A program made the translations under genes and the position numbers. The notes under the pieces are model-generated. The model was not told where the DNA came from. It saw only the letters and a program-made list of their open reading frames with translations, and searched no databases. Positions 18,108 through 27,754 of a stretch of 64,000 nt of DNA are shown in pieces. The number at the start of each line of letters is the position of its first letter. Position 1 is the stretch's first letter. Origin of the DNA: Sphingobacterium spiritivorum (GTDB lineage Bacteria > Bacteroidota > Bacteroidia > Sphingobacteriales > Sphingobacteriaceae); assembly GCF_016724845.1 (NCBI RefSeq), contig NZ_CP068082.1:3038001-3102000 (forward strand), written 5' to 3'.

Positions 18108-19748
18108 ATGATGACTTACCTGATCATGGCCAATTGCAGTATGCTTGTATTGTATATGTTGTACTACCTGCTGCTAAGAAAACTTACTTTTTTTCAGTGG
18201 AACAGAGTTTATCTGATAGGAGCATTATTAGTTTCCCTGATTGTACCAGCATTGCAGTTTATGGATTTTTCCGATAGCGTATATGCCGCCGATATTATTC
18301 CTGTAATCAAAATGAATATGATCGCTGTGCAGGGAGACGTCATTGTGCTGAATCCTAAACCTCTTACATTCAGTGTGATTGTGGTATATTGGGTAACTGT
18401 AGGTGTGGCCGTTGTTTATTTTCTAATCAGATTGCTGCGTATTTTCAGATTATTCAAAAAGCAAAATCCGAAAATTTCTTTTTCGTTTCTGCAACAGATC
18501 TATGTTGGTGATGCAGTCGCAAATGCTTCTCTGATCTATGCACATGAAGATGTCCACGTGAAACAACGACATACTTACGATATCCTGTTTGTAGAGATTG
18601 TCCGTATTTTCAACTGGTTCAACCCTGTACTATACTTTTATATTAAAGAATTAAAATTTCAGCACGAGTGTATAGCTGATCAGATTTGCTCCGGGCAGGA
18701 CAAGCGTTCCTATGCGGAAGTATTGATTGCGAATGCTATGAACGTGCCCCCTCATGTTATATTTCATGAGTTTTCTAATCAATCATTTTTAAAGAAAAGA
18801 ATTATGATGTTATTTCAGAACAGATCAAAATCCATCAATAGGATAAAATATGTGTTGCTACTTCCTTTAACCGTTGGTTTAGGGGTTACAGCATTAGCCT
18901 TTAATAAAACATTAGATGTTGTCAAGACAGATCTGGTATCTAAGGTAATGGATGTACATCTTCCTCTACCAGATGCACCAAGTTTTCAGAGGCAAGAAGT
19001 AGATGTAGAGGATAAGAAACCTGCGCAACAGCAAGAGCCGGTCGTAAAGACTGCGGAAGTTCTTCCTGAGCCTCCGGGAGGTATGAAGGCCTTTATGACA
19101 TTTATAGGGCAAAATTATGTATATCCTGATGCCGCAATACAAAATAAAGTAAATGGGATAGTGACGATAGCTTTTATCGTGGAAAAAGATGGATCTTTGT
19201 CAAATTTTAAGATTACAAAAGATATTGGCTATGGTGCAGGAGAGGAAGTTATACGAGTACTTAAAATGGCGGAGAAATGGAAGCCGGGATTAAATAATGG
19301 TAAAGCGGTAAGGGTTGCTTATACAATTCCTTTGAGATTAGCGGCTGCCAGCGCCGCACAAAATACCGAAACAGAACAGCGGGATATTTCTCCAAAAGCA
19401 GGTGTACCTAGCCCTCCGGATGAGTATATAGTTTTAACGAAAGTTGAAAAAGGTCCGGAGCCGACAGAAGGTTTTCAGAAATTTATGATGTTTATCGGGA
19501 ATAATTATCAGTATCCAAGTGAAGCCGTTAAATCAGGTGTAAATGGTAAAATACTGCTCACTTTTGTCGTGGAGAAAGATGGTTCACTGACAGATTTCAA
19601 AATTGCACAAGACCTGGGATATGGAACAGGTGAAGCTGGACTGGCTGTGTTAAAAAAATACAATCAGAAATGGACTCCCGGGGTTCAAAACGGGAGACCG
19701 GTCAGGGTAATGTATACGCTGCCAATACAACTCAATACAGTGAACTAA
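18108..19748 (+). CDS. BlaR1-like M56 metallopeptidase with two TonB C-terminal domains
   Basis: 546 residues. The N-terminal part has several membrane helices (about 1-24, 33-52, 88-110) and an M56 protease domain with zinc motif HEDVH (146-150) and the downstream Glu187 in HECIADQ. A further helix (about 245-267) leads to a periplasmic part. In place of the penicillin-binding sensor of BlaR1 there are two TonB_C-like repeats, about 330-425 and 455-546, both with VNG, FVVEKDGSL or FIVEKDGSL, and W.PG..NG.PVRV. The pair would sense an envelope signal and cleave the BlaI-like partner. The ligand is unknown. Confidence 0.9.
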   Translation: MMTYLIMANCSMLVLYMLYYLLLRKLTFFQWNRVYLIGALLVSLIVPALQFMDFSDSVYAADIIPVIKMNMIAVQGDVIVLNPKPLTFSVIVVYWVTVGVAVVYFLIRLLRIFRLFKKQNPKISFSFLQQIYVGDAVANASLIYAHEDVHVKQRHTYDILFVEIVRIFNWFNPVLYFYIKELKFQHECIADQICSGQDKRSYAEVLIANAMNVPPHVIFHEFSNQSFLKKRIMMLFQNRSKSINRIKYVLLLPLTVGLGVTALAFNKTLDVVKTDLVSKVMDVHLPLPDAPSFQRQEVDVEDKKPAQQQEPVVKTAEVLPEPPGGMKAFMTFIGQNYVYPDAAIQNKVNGIVTIAFIVEKDGSLSNFKITKDIGYGAGEEVIRVLKMAEKWKPGLNNGKAVRVAYTIPLRLAAASAAQNTETEQRDISPKAGVPSPPDEYIVLTKVEKGPEPTEGFQKFMMFIGNNYQYPSEAVKSGVNGKILLTFVVEKDGSLTDFKIAQDLGYGTGEAGLAVLKKYNQKWTPGVQNGRPVRVMYTLPIQLNTVN

Positions 19749-19763
19749 ATTTGTGCTTAGCTG

Positions 19764-19800
19764 AAAAAATCCCGACAATCAAATTGTATCGGGATTTTTT
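19764..19800. terminator. Bidirectional terminator between the BlaR-like and LacI-type genes
   Basis: Main arms ATCCCGA (19769-19775) and TCGGGAT (19789-19795), extended inside by CAA/TTG, with A6 before and T6 after. It serves convergent genes. Confidence 0.85.
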
Positions 19801-19819
19801 ATGGTACTGGCTTTTAGTG

Positions 19820-20830
19820 TTAGTTGGCCTTGATTAATTCGGTCTGTAGTATAATAGTTTCAAATTCCTCAATAGGGTAATTGGATTCTATCATTTTGAT
19901 AAGCAGCTCTGTCGCTATTTTACCCATCTCTACTGCAGGTTGTCTGACAACATTCATGGTTGGGGAGAAGAGACTCACGACATTTGAATTGGTAAAGCCT
20001 GATATCGCAATCTTATTGGCCAATTCCGGATTTTTGGTTTTGAGAGCCAGCAAAAAACCGGTGGACAGACGATCACCTGATATAAATATCGCATCGAAAT
20101 TCTGCTCTAAGAGTTCATCTACAACATTTTCCAGTTCATGAAGGTTCATACCTCCGTATAAACAATGTTTTACCAGATCCTCATTAAACGGGATGTGGTA
20201 TTTTTTCAATGCATCCTGATAGCCTTTTAACCGCTCCCGCGTGATGGAAAGATTTTTGGCATTGTTGAGATGTGCAATTTTTCTTTTTCCAGACAGGATC
20301 AACTGTTCTGTAGCCGCAAATGCTCCTTTGTAGTTGTTGACAATGACCTTGAACGTATCGAAATCCTCAGGCACCCGGTCAAAGAATACAATAGGAAATC
20401 CTCTTTCATAGAGTTTTCTTAGGTACGATATATCTTCTGTCTCGGAAGCTAAAGCGATCAGTAATCCATCTACGGATCTGGAACTCAGATATTCTACATT
20501 GAGTTTTTCTCTTTCAGCCGATTCATGGGTCTGGGAGATCATTACATTATAGTTCTTCTGATAGGCAACAGACTCTACGCCGTTAATGACCTGGGAGAAA
20601 AAATTGTTTGCAATTTCACTGAGTACAATCCCGATAGAATAGCTTCTTTTTTCTTTGAGACTTCTGGCTATAGGGTTGGCACGGTAGTTTACTTTTTCGG
20701 CATACTCTAATACGATTTTCTTAGTTTCCGGACTAATTTCATAGCTATCTCTTAGTGCTCTGGAGACTGTAGAAGTAGATAGATTAAGTGCCTGAGCAAT
20801 ATCCTTGATCGTATAGTTTTCAAATTTCAT
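19820..20830 (-). CDS. LacI-family transcriptional regulator of the pectin locus
   Basis: 336 residues: an N-terminal helix-turn-helix (YTIKDIAQALNLSTSTVSRA) with the hinge helix region (ANPIARSLKEKRS), then a periplasmic-binding-protein-like sensor domain. It is divergent from susC, with a 24-bp palindrome of LacI type between them. The same palindrome recurs at two other promoters of the locus. The ligand is likely a pectin-derived sugar acid such as galacturonate or ketodeoxygluconate; this is an inference from location. The ATG at 20830 is preferred to a TTG three codons earlier. A -7 box lies only 6 bases ahead. Confidence 0.93.
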   Translation of the reverse strand: MKFENYTIKDIAQALNLSTSTVSRALRDSYEISPETKKIVLEYAEKVNYRANPIARSLKEKRSYSIGIVLSEIANNFFSQVINGVESVAYQKNYNVMISQTHESAEREKLNVEYLSSRSVDGLLIALASETEDISYLRKLYERGFPIVFFDRVPEDFDTFKVIVNNYKGAFAATEQLILSGKRKIAHLNNAKNLSITRERLKGYQDALKKYHIPFNEDLVKHCLYGGMNLHELENVVDELLEQNFDAIFISGDRLSTGFLLALKTKNPELANKIAISGFTNSNVVSLFSPTMNVVRQPAVEMGKIATELLIKMIESNYPIEEFETIILQTELIKAN

Positions 20831-20836
20831 TCCTAA

Positions 20837-20844
20837 CAAATATA
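20837..20844 (-). promoter_or_regulatory. -7 box directly before the LacI-type gene
   Basis: The minus strand reads TATATTTG (TAnnTTTG), ending 6 bases before the ATG, with a TTTG about 22 bases upstream as a -33 candidate. A leaderless or very short leader is implied. Confidence 0.5.
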
Positions 20845-20893
20845 AGCAATGTTGGCAAGATTACGGCAAAATGGGATTTCGTATTTTCTGACC

Positions 20894-20917
20894 GCAATCG
20901 ATGTCGGGAACGATTGC
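20894..20917. promoter_or_regulatory. LacI-type operator in the lacI-susC divergent region
   Basis: GCAATCG, ten bases, CGATTGC: a 24-bp palindrome with perfect 7-bp arms and a central CG. It lies 64 bases before the regulator ATG and about 150 before susC, so it could control both. Confidence 0.75.
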
Positions 20918-21068
20918 ATAACTTTTGGCTCAAAAACGGCTTCTACTGGAATTTACTTCGCATTTTTGTGATATGATAACCGATTATAAGAATTAGACAG
21001 ATAACCGTAACTAATTGCCTTCTTCTTATTAAAAAATAATAACATCTATTAACTCAAACTAATCACTT

Positions 21069-24000
21069 ATGAGTAAAGTGCTTATGCTATTAACTGCTTT
21101 TTGTCTGTCGATAGGGGTTTCTTTTGCCCAGAACAGACAATTGCAAGGTACAATCAAGGCTGCAGACTCGGGGCAAACGTTATCCGGAGTCAGTATAAAA
21201 GTTCTTGGTACCAATGTCAGTACCAGTTCTGACAGTAAGGGGAATTTTAAAATTAATGTGCCGGCTCAGGGCGGTACACTTCAATTTTCCTATGTGGGGT
21301 ATACGACACAATCTGTACCCTTCAAAACCGAGTCAACCCTCAATATCTCTCTGCAGACTGTAACGAATGCACTGGAAGAAGTGACCGTCAATGTAGGGTA
21401 TGGCGTCGTCAAGAAAAAGGATCTGACAGGAGCCGTGGCTTCCGTGAGTGCGGATGTCATTTCCAAAGCTCCGGTCGCATCGGCTTTGGAAGCTATACAG
21501 GGGCGTCTTTCCGGTGTGAATATTTCCAGCACGGAAGGATCTCCGGATGCCGAAATGACAGTACGTGTACGTGGGGGAGGTTCTATCACAGGAGATAACT
21601 CGCCACTCTACATTGTGGACGGATTCCCGGTAACGACTATCGCTGATATCGCACCTTCTGATATCGAATCTATTGATGTCCTGAAGGATGCATCTTCTAC
21701 TGCTATCTATGGTTCCAGAGGTGCGAATGGGGTTATTATTGTGACCACCAAGACCAGCAAAACAGGTAAATTTTCTGTGAGTTACAATGCTTTTGGCGGT
21801 GTTCGTAACATTGCAAATACGCTGGATGTATTGCAGCCGCTGGACTATGCCAGGTGGCAGTATGAGCGTGCTTTACTAACCAGGAGTATCGATACCTACA
21901 CCAAATATTTTGGAAACTTTCAGGATATAGACCTGTATGACGGAGTGGCTACGAATGACTGGCAGGATATTGTATTTGGCCGTACAGGTAATACTTTTAA
22001 TCAGAATGTGAGTCTGAGTGGAGGTAGTGAGAAGACGAAGTACAGCTTTAGTCATAATTTTATCAAGGATAAGGCTATTATGGTGTCTTCAGGATACAAT
22101 CGCCAGAATATCAATTTTAAGCTTAACCATAAACTACATAAGCGTGTATCACTGGATCTTGGTTTCCGTTTTTCGGATATGAAGATTGAAGGAGGAGGTG
22201 CGAATGAGCAGAATGAAAAATCATCGGCAGATTCGCGTTTGAAAGCTGTAATGGTATATCCGGGTATCCCTGTTCAGGGCTTAACAGATTCGGAAGAGAC
22301 AGATGAGGGCTTTAATCTGTTTGATCCGCTGACTTTTATCGCTGACAATGATCAGCTTCAGAAGCGTCGCAGTTACAATTTAAATGGTAGTATAGGTTGG
22401 GAAATAGTGGATAATCTACGATTCAAGACAGATTTTACCTTTGATGACGGAAATAATTCTAATGATCGTTTTTATGGTAAAACGACCTATTATGTGCGAA
22501 ATACACCGGAGGATAAGAATCAAAATCTGCCGGCTGTGATCTTGTCGAAGATATCCAGACAATCTATCCGAACAGCGAATACGCTGAACTATGACTTCAA
22601 AAGCCTGCTCAATAAGGATCACAATCTGAATGTTCTGTTGGGTCAGGAGTATATTTTTACTAAATCCAATGCATTGACAAATACGGTTCACGGATTTCCG
22701 TCTACCTTTACCTTTGATCAAAGCCGAAAACTAACCGCTCAGGGTAAGCCATTTTCTACCGAGAATTTTTTCAATGCAAATGATATTTTATTATCCTTCT
22801 TCGGTCGTGCTAACTATGATTTTCGCGGAAAGTATCTGTTAAGTGCTACCTTCCGTGCCGATGGTTCATCTAAATTTGGCCCGGGTAATAAGTGGGGATA
22901 TTTCCCATCCGTTTCCGGAGCATGGAGAATCTCTGATGAGGCATTTATGGATGCTTCAAAATCCTGGCTGAATGATCTGAAACTAAGACTGAGCTATGGT
23001 ACTGCAGGTAATAACAATATCCCTACAGGACAGATCGATCCTACGTTTACCGTAACACCTACTTCCTGGATTAACGGATACAGCAGTTTCTGGTCTACTT
23101 CCAAGATCATGTCCAATCCGGACCTGAAGTGGGAAACAACTATTACCCGAAACCTGGGATTAGACTTTAGTTTATTTAATAGCCGTGTGACAGGTACAGT
23201 AGAGGCTTATCTGAATAAAACAAAAGATCTTCTGATTGACTATCCGATCGCAGGGGTAGGATATGACAGCCAGTACCGTAATATGGGTGAGACGCAGAAT
23301 AAAGGTGTTGAAGTTGCTTTAAACTGGGCTGCTGTTAAATCTAAAGATTTTGATCTCAATGTATCGGCAAATATTAGTTTCAACAGAAACCGTGTTAATT
23401 CTCTGGGACTTCTGAATGCGATTAACTGGCCTTCGAGATGGGCTTCTACAGAGATCGGATCCGATTACTGGGTACAGCCGGGTGCTGCTGTCGGCCAGAT
23501 GTATGGCTATAAGTCAGCCGGCCGATATGAAGTATTTGATTTTACCGGATACGATGCTGCAAAGGGTATATGGACACTCAAAGAAGGAGTTGCTACCGCT
23601 AATGATGTGATCGGTACAATTCGTCCGGGATCTATGAAACTGGAGGATCTGAATAGAGATGGTAAAATAAACGAAAATGATAAGACGATCATTGGTAATG
23701 CTAATCCTAAACATACCGGAGGTTTCTCGATCAATACACGGTATAAGAATTTTGATCTTACAGCACTCTTCAACTGGAGCTTCGGGAATGATATCTACAA
23801 TGCCAATAAGATTGAATATACCCAGACCAGTAAGTATCACTCCCGTAATATGATCTCTATTATGGAAGAAGGTCAGCGCTGGACGAATCTGCTGCCTGAC
23901 GGAACTATCAGTAACGATCCTGCTCAGCTGGCAGCCATGAATGCAAATACAACGCTGTGGTCGCCGCTTACCAAACAGTTTATCTTCAGTGACTGGGCTG

Positions 24001-24254
24001 TAGAAGATGGTTCGTTCCTGCGGCTGGGTACATTGACATTGGGGTACACATTTTCGAATGAACTGCTACAAAAGGTCAAAGTAAAGAACCTGCGTATATA
24101 TGGTACAGGGTATAATCTGTTTCGTATCACAAACTACAGTGGCTTTGATCCGGAAGTATCTACCAGAAGACAATCGGCACTTACACCGGGAGTAGATTAC
24201 TCTGCTTATCCTAAGAGTCGCTTGTATGTGGTAGGGGTAAATCTGAGCTTCTAA
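21069..24254 (+). CDS. SusC/RagA-type TonB-dependent outer membrane transporter
   Basis: 1061 residues. A signal peptide (1-20, ending SFAQ) is followed by a carboxypeptidase-regulatory-like domain (about 23-100), a TonB plug domain (about 115-225, with DGFPVTT and DASSTAIYGSRGANGVIIVTT-like features) and a C-terminal beta-barrel ending in aromatic VNLSF. It would import pectic oligosaccharides across the outer membrane using TonB energy. There is no N-terminal STN signalling domain, so control through an anti-sigma factor is unlikely; a LacI-type site upstream fits better. The SusD partner follows. Confidence 0.97.
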   Translation: MSKVLMLLTAFCLSIGVSFAQNRQLQGTIKAADSGQTLSGVSIKVLGTNVSTSSDSKGNFKINVPAQGGTLQFSYVGYTTQSVPFKTESTLNISLQTVTNALEEVTVNVGYGVVKKKDLTGAVASVSADVISKAPVASALEAIQGRLSGVNISSTEGSPDAEMTVRVRGGGSITGDNSPLYIVDGFPVTTIADIAPSDIESIDVLKDASSTAIYGSRGANGVIIVTTKTSKTGKFSVSYNAFGGVRNIANTLDVLQPLDYARWQYERALLTRSIDTYTKYFGNFQDIDLYDGVATNDWQDIVFGRTGNTFNQNVSLSGGSEKTKYSFSHNFIKDKAIMVSSGYNRQNINFKLNHKLHKRVSLDLGFRFSDMKIEGGGANEQNEKSSADSRLKAVMVYPGIPVQGLTDSEETDEGFNLFDPLTFIADNDQLQKRRSYNLNGSIGWEIVDNLRFKTDFTFDDGNNSNDRFYGKTTYYVRNTPEDKNQNLPAVILSKISRQSIRTANTLNYDFKSLLNKDHNLNVLLGQEYIFTKSNALTNTVHGFPSTFTFDQSRKLTAQGKPFSTENFFNANDILLSFFGRANYDFRGKYLLSATFRADGSSKFGPGNKWGYFPSVSGAWRISDEAFMDASKSWLNDLKLRLSYGTAGNNNIPTGQIDPTFTVTPTSWINGYSSFWSTSKIMSNPDLKWETTITRNLGLDFSLFNSRVTGTVEAYLNKTKDLLIDYPIAGVGYDSQYRNMGETQNKGVEVALNWAAVKSKDFDLNVSANISFNRNRVNSLGLLNAINWPSRWASTEIGSDYWVQPGAAVGQMYGYKSAGRYEVFDFTGYDAAKGIWTLKEGVATANDVIGTIRPGSMKLEDLNRDGKINENDKTIIGNANPKHTGGFSINTRYKNFDLTALFNWSFGNDIYNANKIEYTQTSKYHSRNMISIMEEGQRWTNLLPDGTISNDPAQLAAMNANTTLWSPLTKQFIFSDWAVEDGSFLRLGTLTLGYTFSNELLQKVKVKNLRIYGTGYNLFRITNYSGFDPEVSTRRQSALTPGVDYSAYPKSRLYVVGVNLSF

Positions 24255-24290
24255 GGATTGATATCAATTAATGATCAAAAAATTTTAGAG

Positions 24291-26063
24291 ATGAAAAAGA
24301 CATTTTATAAAATAGCATTTGCAGCAGTATTGGGGACTTCTCTGGTCTCTTGTAATAAACTTCTGGATGCACCTGTACAGTCAGCGATGGATGAGTCTGT
24401 TATTTTTTCTTCACCTGTACTGGCAGAAGGTGCAGTAGCAGGAATCCTGCAGTCATTCGGAGAGACAAATTCATATCGTGGGCGTTACCTTGTTTATTAC
24501 GGTATCAATACCGATAATGAAGTGGGAAATTCACTGAAAAATACGACTGATGAAAAAAGTCTGTTAGCCAATTATCAGACGAATGCAAATAATACCCAGA
24601 TGAATACAGATAATAATGCCTGGGCTAAATTTTACGAAGCTATTGAACGTGCTAATCTGGCTATCCGGGGATTGCGTGCATACGGAAATATTGAAAATAA
24701 TGCACAATTGGCTCAGATTCTTGGGGAAGTGCTGGTCTTGCGTGCTGTGGTTTACAACGATCTTGTAAAGGGATGGGGAGATGTACCGGCACGATTTGAG
24801 CCTTTAACATCTGCCAATACATATGTTCCGAGAAGTGACAGGGATATTATTTACAAACAAATACTGGCCGATCTCAAAGAGGCCGAAAATTATCTTCCAT
24901 GGCCTAACGGCAATACAAAGACACAGTCTGTAGAGAAGGTCAATAAGGCATTTGCAAAGGGATTGCGCGCACGTATAGCGCTGGCTGCCGGTGGATATGC
25001 ACAGCATGCTGACGGGGTGCGCCTGAGCCGTGATCCGGATCTGGAACGCACAAAGATGTATCAGATAGCGAAAGAAGAATGTCTGGATGTGATCAATAGC
25101 GGCACATTGAGACTTTTAGGTTTTGAGGAAGTGTTCAGAACGCTATGTCAGGAAACGAATCTGGCGGGTAAAGAGTCTATGTGGGAGATCCCGTTCTCTG
25201 AAGGTCGCGGGCGTGTATTGTTTGATCTGGGTGTAAAACATACGACTACTGATAAATATACTATGCAGAATAAAGGCGGTACCAATGGTCCGAATCCGAT
25301 TATGTGGTATGAGTATGATAAGGATGATGTTAGACGTGCTGTATCTGTGGTGCCCTACGAGTGGACCAATGGTAAACAGGTACCTACCAATCTGAATAAG
25401 TGGTATTTTGGAAAGTACCGTTATGAATGGATGAAGCGCGTAGTAACTTCTACCAATGATGACGGACTCAACTGGATGTATATGCGGTATTCAGATGTAG
25501 TACTCATGGCTGCAGAAGCTGTAAATGAACTGGATGGTCCGCAGGCTGCTGCTACATATCTCAAAATGATCCGGGATCGTGCTTTCCCTACACATCCGGA
25601 AAAAGTAACGGCATATATGTCTGCTGCAACGGTGAGTAAAGAAGCTTTTTTTAATGCTATTGTTGACGAGCGCTCCTTAGAGTTTACAGGAGAGATGCTG
25701 AGAAAGGGAGACCTGATTCGCTGGAACCTGCTCTCTGCCAAGCTTAATGAAGCCAAGCAAAAGCTGCAACTACTGGAAAACCGTCAGGGCAGATATGCAG
25801 GCTATCCTAAGAATGTATACTATAAGACATTGGCAGATGGTGAATCTGTCGGGATCTATGGTCTGGAAGCCGGAGATACTGATGCAATAGGAGCTACATA
25901 CGGCACATCTAAAACATGGAAGCTGGCTGCTGATAATGATCAGGTCGCTTACTGGGACGCGATGTTCCTTCGGGATCCGAATCTGCAGCAGTTCTGGCCT
26001 ATATGGCAGTTCTTTATTGAGGCCAGTAACGGACAACTGACGAATAGTGGTTACAATTTCTAA
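24291..26063 (+). CDS. SusD/RagB-type surface glycan-binding lipoprotein
   Basis: 590 residues. The lipobox GTSLVSC puts the acylated cysteine at residue 21. TPR-like helices that pack on SusC (for example ARFEPL, AKGLRARIALAAGG) and the late WNLL and ERSLEFTGEMLRKGDLIRW segment are typical of the family, which closes over the SusC barrel and captures the substrate. I chose the ATG at 24291 because it starts the signal peptide; a TTG at 24258 would add 11 residues. It is 36 bases after susC and is co-transcribed with it. Confidence 0.96.
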   Translation: MKKTFYKIAFAAVLGTSLVSCNKLLDAPVQSAMDESVIFSSPVLAEGAVAGILQSFGETNSYRGRYLVYYGINTDNEVGNSLKNTTDEKSLLANYQTNANNTQMNTDNNAWAKFYEAIERANLAIRGLRAYGNIENNAQLAQILGEVLVLRAVVYNDLVKGWGDVPARFEPLTSANTYVPRSDRDIIYKQILADLKEAENYLPWPNGNTKTQSVEKVNKAFAKGLRARIALAAGGYAQHADGVRLSRDPDLERTKMYQIAKEECLDVINSGTLRLLGFEEVFRTLCQETNLAGKESMWEIPFSEGRGRVLFDLGVKHTTTDKYTMQNKGGTNGPNPIMWYEYDKDDVRRAVSVVPYEWTNGKQVPTNLNKWYFGKYRYEWMKRVVTSTNDDGLNWMYMRYSDVVLMAAEAVNELDGPQAAATYLKMIRDRAFPTHPEKVTAYMSAATVSKEAFFNAIVDERSLEFTGEMLRKGDLIRWNLLSAKLNEAKQKLQLLENRQGRYAGYPKNVYYKTLADGESVGIYGLEAGDTDAIGATYGTSKTWKLAADNDQVAYWDAMFLRDPNLQQFWPIWQFFIEASNGQLTNSGYNF

Positions 26064-26084
26064 CTGTTTTAAAGATTAGATATT

Positions 26085-27650
26085 ATGAAAGTACATTTAA
26101 AAAAATACGCTATATACGGGCTGTTAGGAATTTCCCTCTCTTTATCGGGTTGTTCCAAAGAGGCTCTGGATGTGATCAAAACACTGAATACGGATCAGTC
26201 TTTTTCACCTGTAGGTTTAACGGCTATTCTGGATGGTAAGACTTCTATCGTATTGACGTGGACAAAAGCGATCAATGTAGAGGCTTATACGGTTGAATTG
26301 TCTGAAAGTGCGAATTTCGAAGGAACTCCTTTTAAGACCATTGAAAATATTAAGATCAGCGAATTGCCATACACTATTTCGGGTCTGTCCGGAGATACGG
26401 AATATTATATTCGTGTTAAGGGGACTATGACCGGTAAGGAAGATTCAAAGTGGGTAATGACAACCTTAAAGACTGCATCTGAGCAGATCTTTAATCCGGT
26501 AGACCTGTCCACTATTACAGCTAAGTCTGTGGTATTGAGCTGGCCTGCAGCTGCTGCGGTTACCAGTATAAGTCTTTCTCCCGGCAACATTCAGCGGAGC
26601 CTTACAGCTGATGAGATAGCGAAAGGTTCGGCATTGATTGAAGGCCTGATCCCGGAGACGAGCTATAGTGCGATATTATTGAATGGAACAAAAACAAGAG
26701 GTACTGCGATCTTTAAAACAGGGATAGATATAGGAGATGCTATTCTGGTAACTTCCGTGGCAGAATTAACAGCTGGTATTGCATCTGCCAAAGGAGGAGA
26801 AACTTTTGCGCTGACGGGAGGTAACTATGATTTTGTCGGAGCTACGGGTGTATCACTGGCATTATCCAAGCCTGTAGCTATTGTGGCTGCACGTGTATCG
26901 GAAAAACCTGTATTGAATAATGTCGGATTTACGTTGTCCGCAGGGGCAGCGTTGAAATTTCAAAATGTAATTGTTGACGGAGGTAATAATCTGAATAATG
27001 CAATCACTGTCGGAAACGGAGTGTATGGGGAGATCATTGTCGAAGGCAGCGAGATACGGAATTATAAAGCAGGAGTCATCATTATGAATACCTCAGGAAC
27101 TTCATCCAGTACTGTTGCAGCATTGAAGATCAATAACAATATCTTCCGTAATTATGGAAACAGTGGCGAGTTTATTGATTTTCGTACAGGCTTTCCGTTA
27201 AGTATCTCTTTTACGAATAATACAGTTTATGGGGTTGCCGACCGGGAGTTTATTCGTATAGATGCGGCGGGTACTAATGTATATCCGGCCGGAGGAGTTG
27301 GTATTTCTGTGAGTAACAATACTTTGGTCGGGCTGGCCAATGCATCCAGCAGGAGATTTTTCTATGTACGTATTCCGGCAGCAAATCACAGTATTTCATT
27401 TACTAAGAATATAGTAACGGGTACGGTAGGTTTATTAGCCAATCAATCGCAGACTAATATTACGACATTGAGTGGAAATAACTACTTCAATGCTACGAGT
27501 CTGCAGGTTACCGCATCCGGGACTGTTAAAGTAGATGCTAATGGTACAAGCCTGGATCCGGGATTTGCAAATGCTGCAAATGGTGATTTTACAATCAGTA
27601 ACAATACACTCAAGGGAAATGGGATAGGAGATCCGCGCTGGATCAGATAG
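26085..27650 (+). CDS. Surface lipoprotein with a fibronectin-like domain and a beta-helix (DUF4957/DUF5123-like)
   Basis: 521 residues, lipobox LSLSGC at Cys23. An Ig/FN3-like region (about 40-210) has paired repeats of the type VLTWTKAINVEAYTVELS and VLSWPAAAAVTSI. From about residue 235 a right-handed beta-helix follows, rich in NN and VxNN turns, like proteins with DUF4957 and DUF5123 regions found in pectin loci. It sits directly after susD, where surface glycan-binding proteins are usual. It is not clearly an enzyme; a pectate-lyase-like activity cannot be excluded. No lyase catalytic residues were identified. Confidence 0.85.
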   Translation: MKVHLKKYAIYGLLGISLSLSGCSKEALDVIKTLNTDQSFSPVGLTAILDGKTSIVLTWTKAINVEAYTVELSESANFEGTPFKTIENIKISELPYTISGLSGDTEYYIRVKGTMTGKEDSKWVMTTLKTASEQIFNPVDLSTITAKSVVLSWPAAAAVTSISLSPGNIQRSLTADEIAKGSALIEGLIPETSYSAILLNGTKTRGTAIFKTGIDIGDAILVTSVAELTAGIASAKGGETFALTGGNYDFVGATGVSLALSKPVAIVAARVSEKPVLNNVGFTLSAGAALKFQNVIVDGGNNLNNAITVGNGVYGEIIVEGSEIRNYKAGVIIMNTSGTSSSTVAALKINNNIFRNYGNSGEFIDFRTGFPLSISFTNNTVYGVADREFIRIDAAGTNVYPAGGVGISVSNNTLVGLANASSRRFFYVRIPAANHSISFTKNIVTGTVGLLANQSQTNITTLSGNNYFNATSLQVTASGTVKVDANGTSLDPGFANAANGDFTISNNTLKGNGIGDPRWIR

Positions 27651-27681
27651 AGATTTAGTTAGTTATCCATATTTTAAATTT

Positions 27682-27711
27682 AAAGGAGTATTCAGCATAT
27701 CGGATATTCCT
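27682..27711 (+). terminator. Possible terminator after the SusCD operon
   Basis: An imperfect hairpin with outer arms AAAGGA and TCCTTT followed by ATCTGTTTATTG lies about 30 bases past the stop at 27650. The stem is interrupted, so it may end only part of the transcripts before the CE12 gene. Confidence 0.4.
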
Positions 27712-27754
27712 TTATCTGTTTATTGCTTAAAGAAAAGATTTAGTACCTGTTAAT

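Noticed and set aside
17701..19748. A beta-lactam resistance module
   Set aside because: The BlaI/BlaR-like pair lacks a beta-lactamase gene and a penicillin-binding sensor, so the name does not justify a resistance role.
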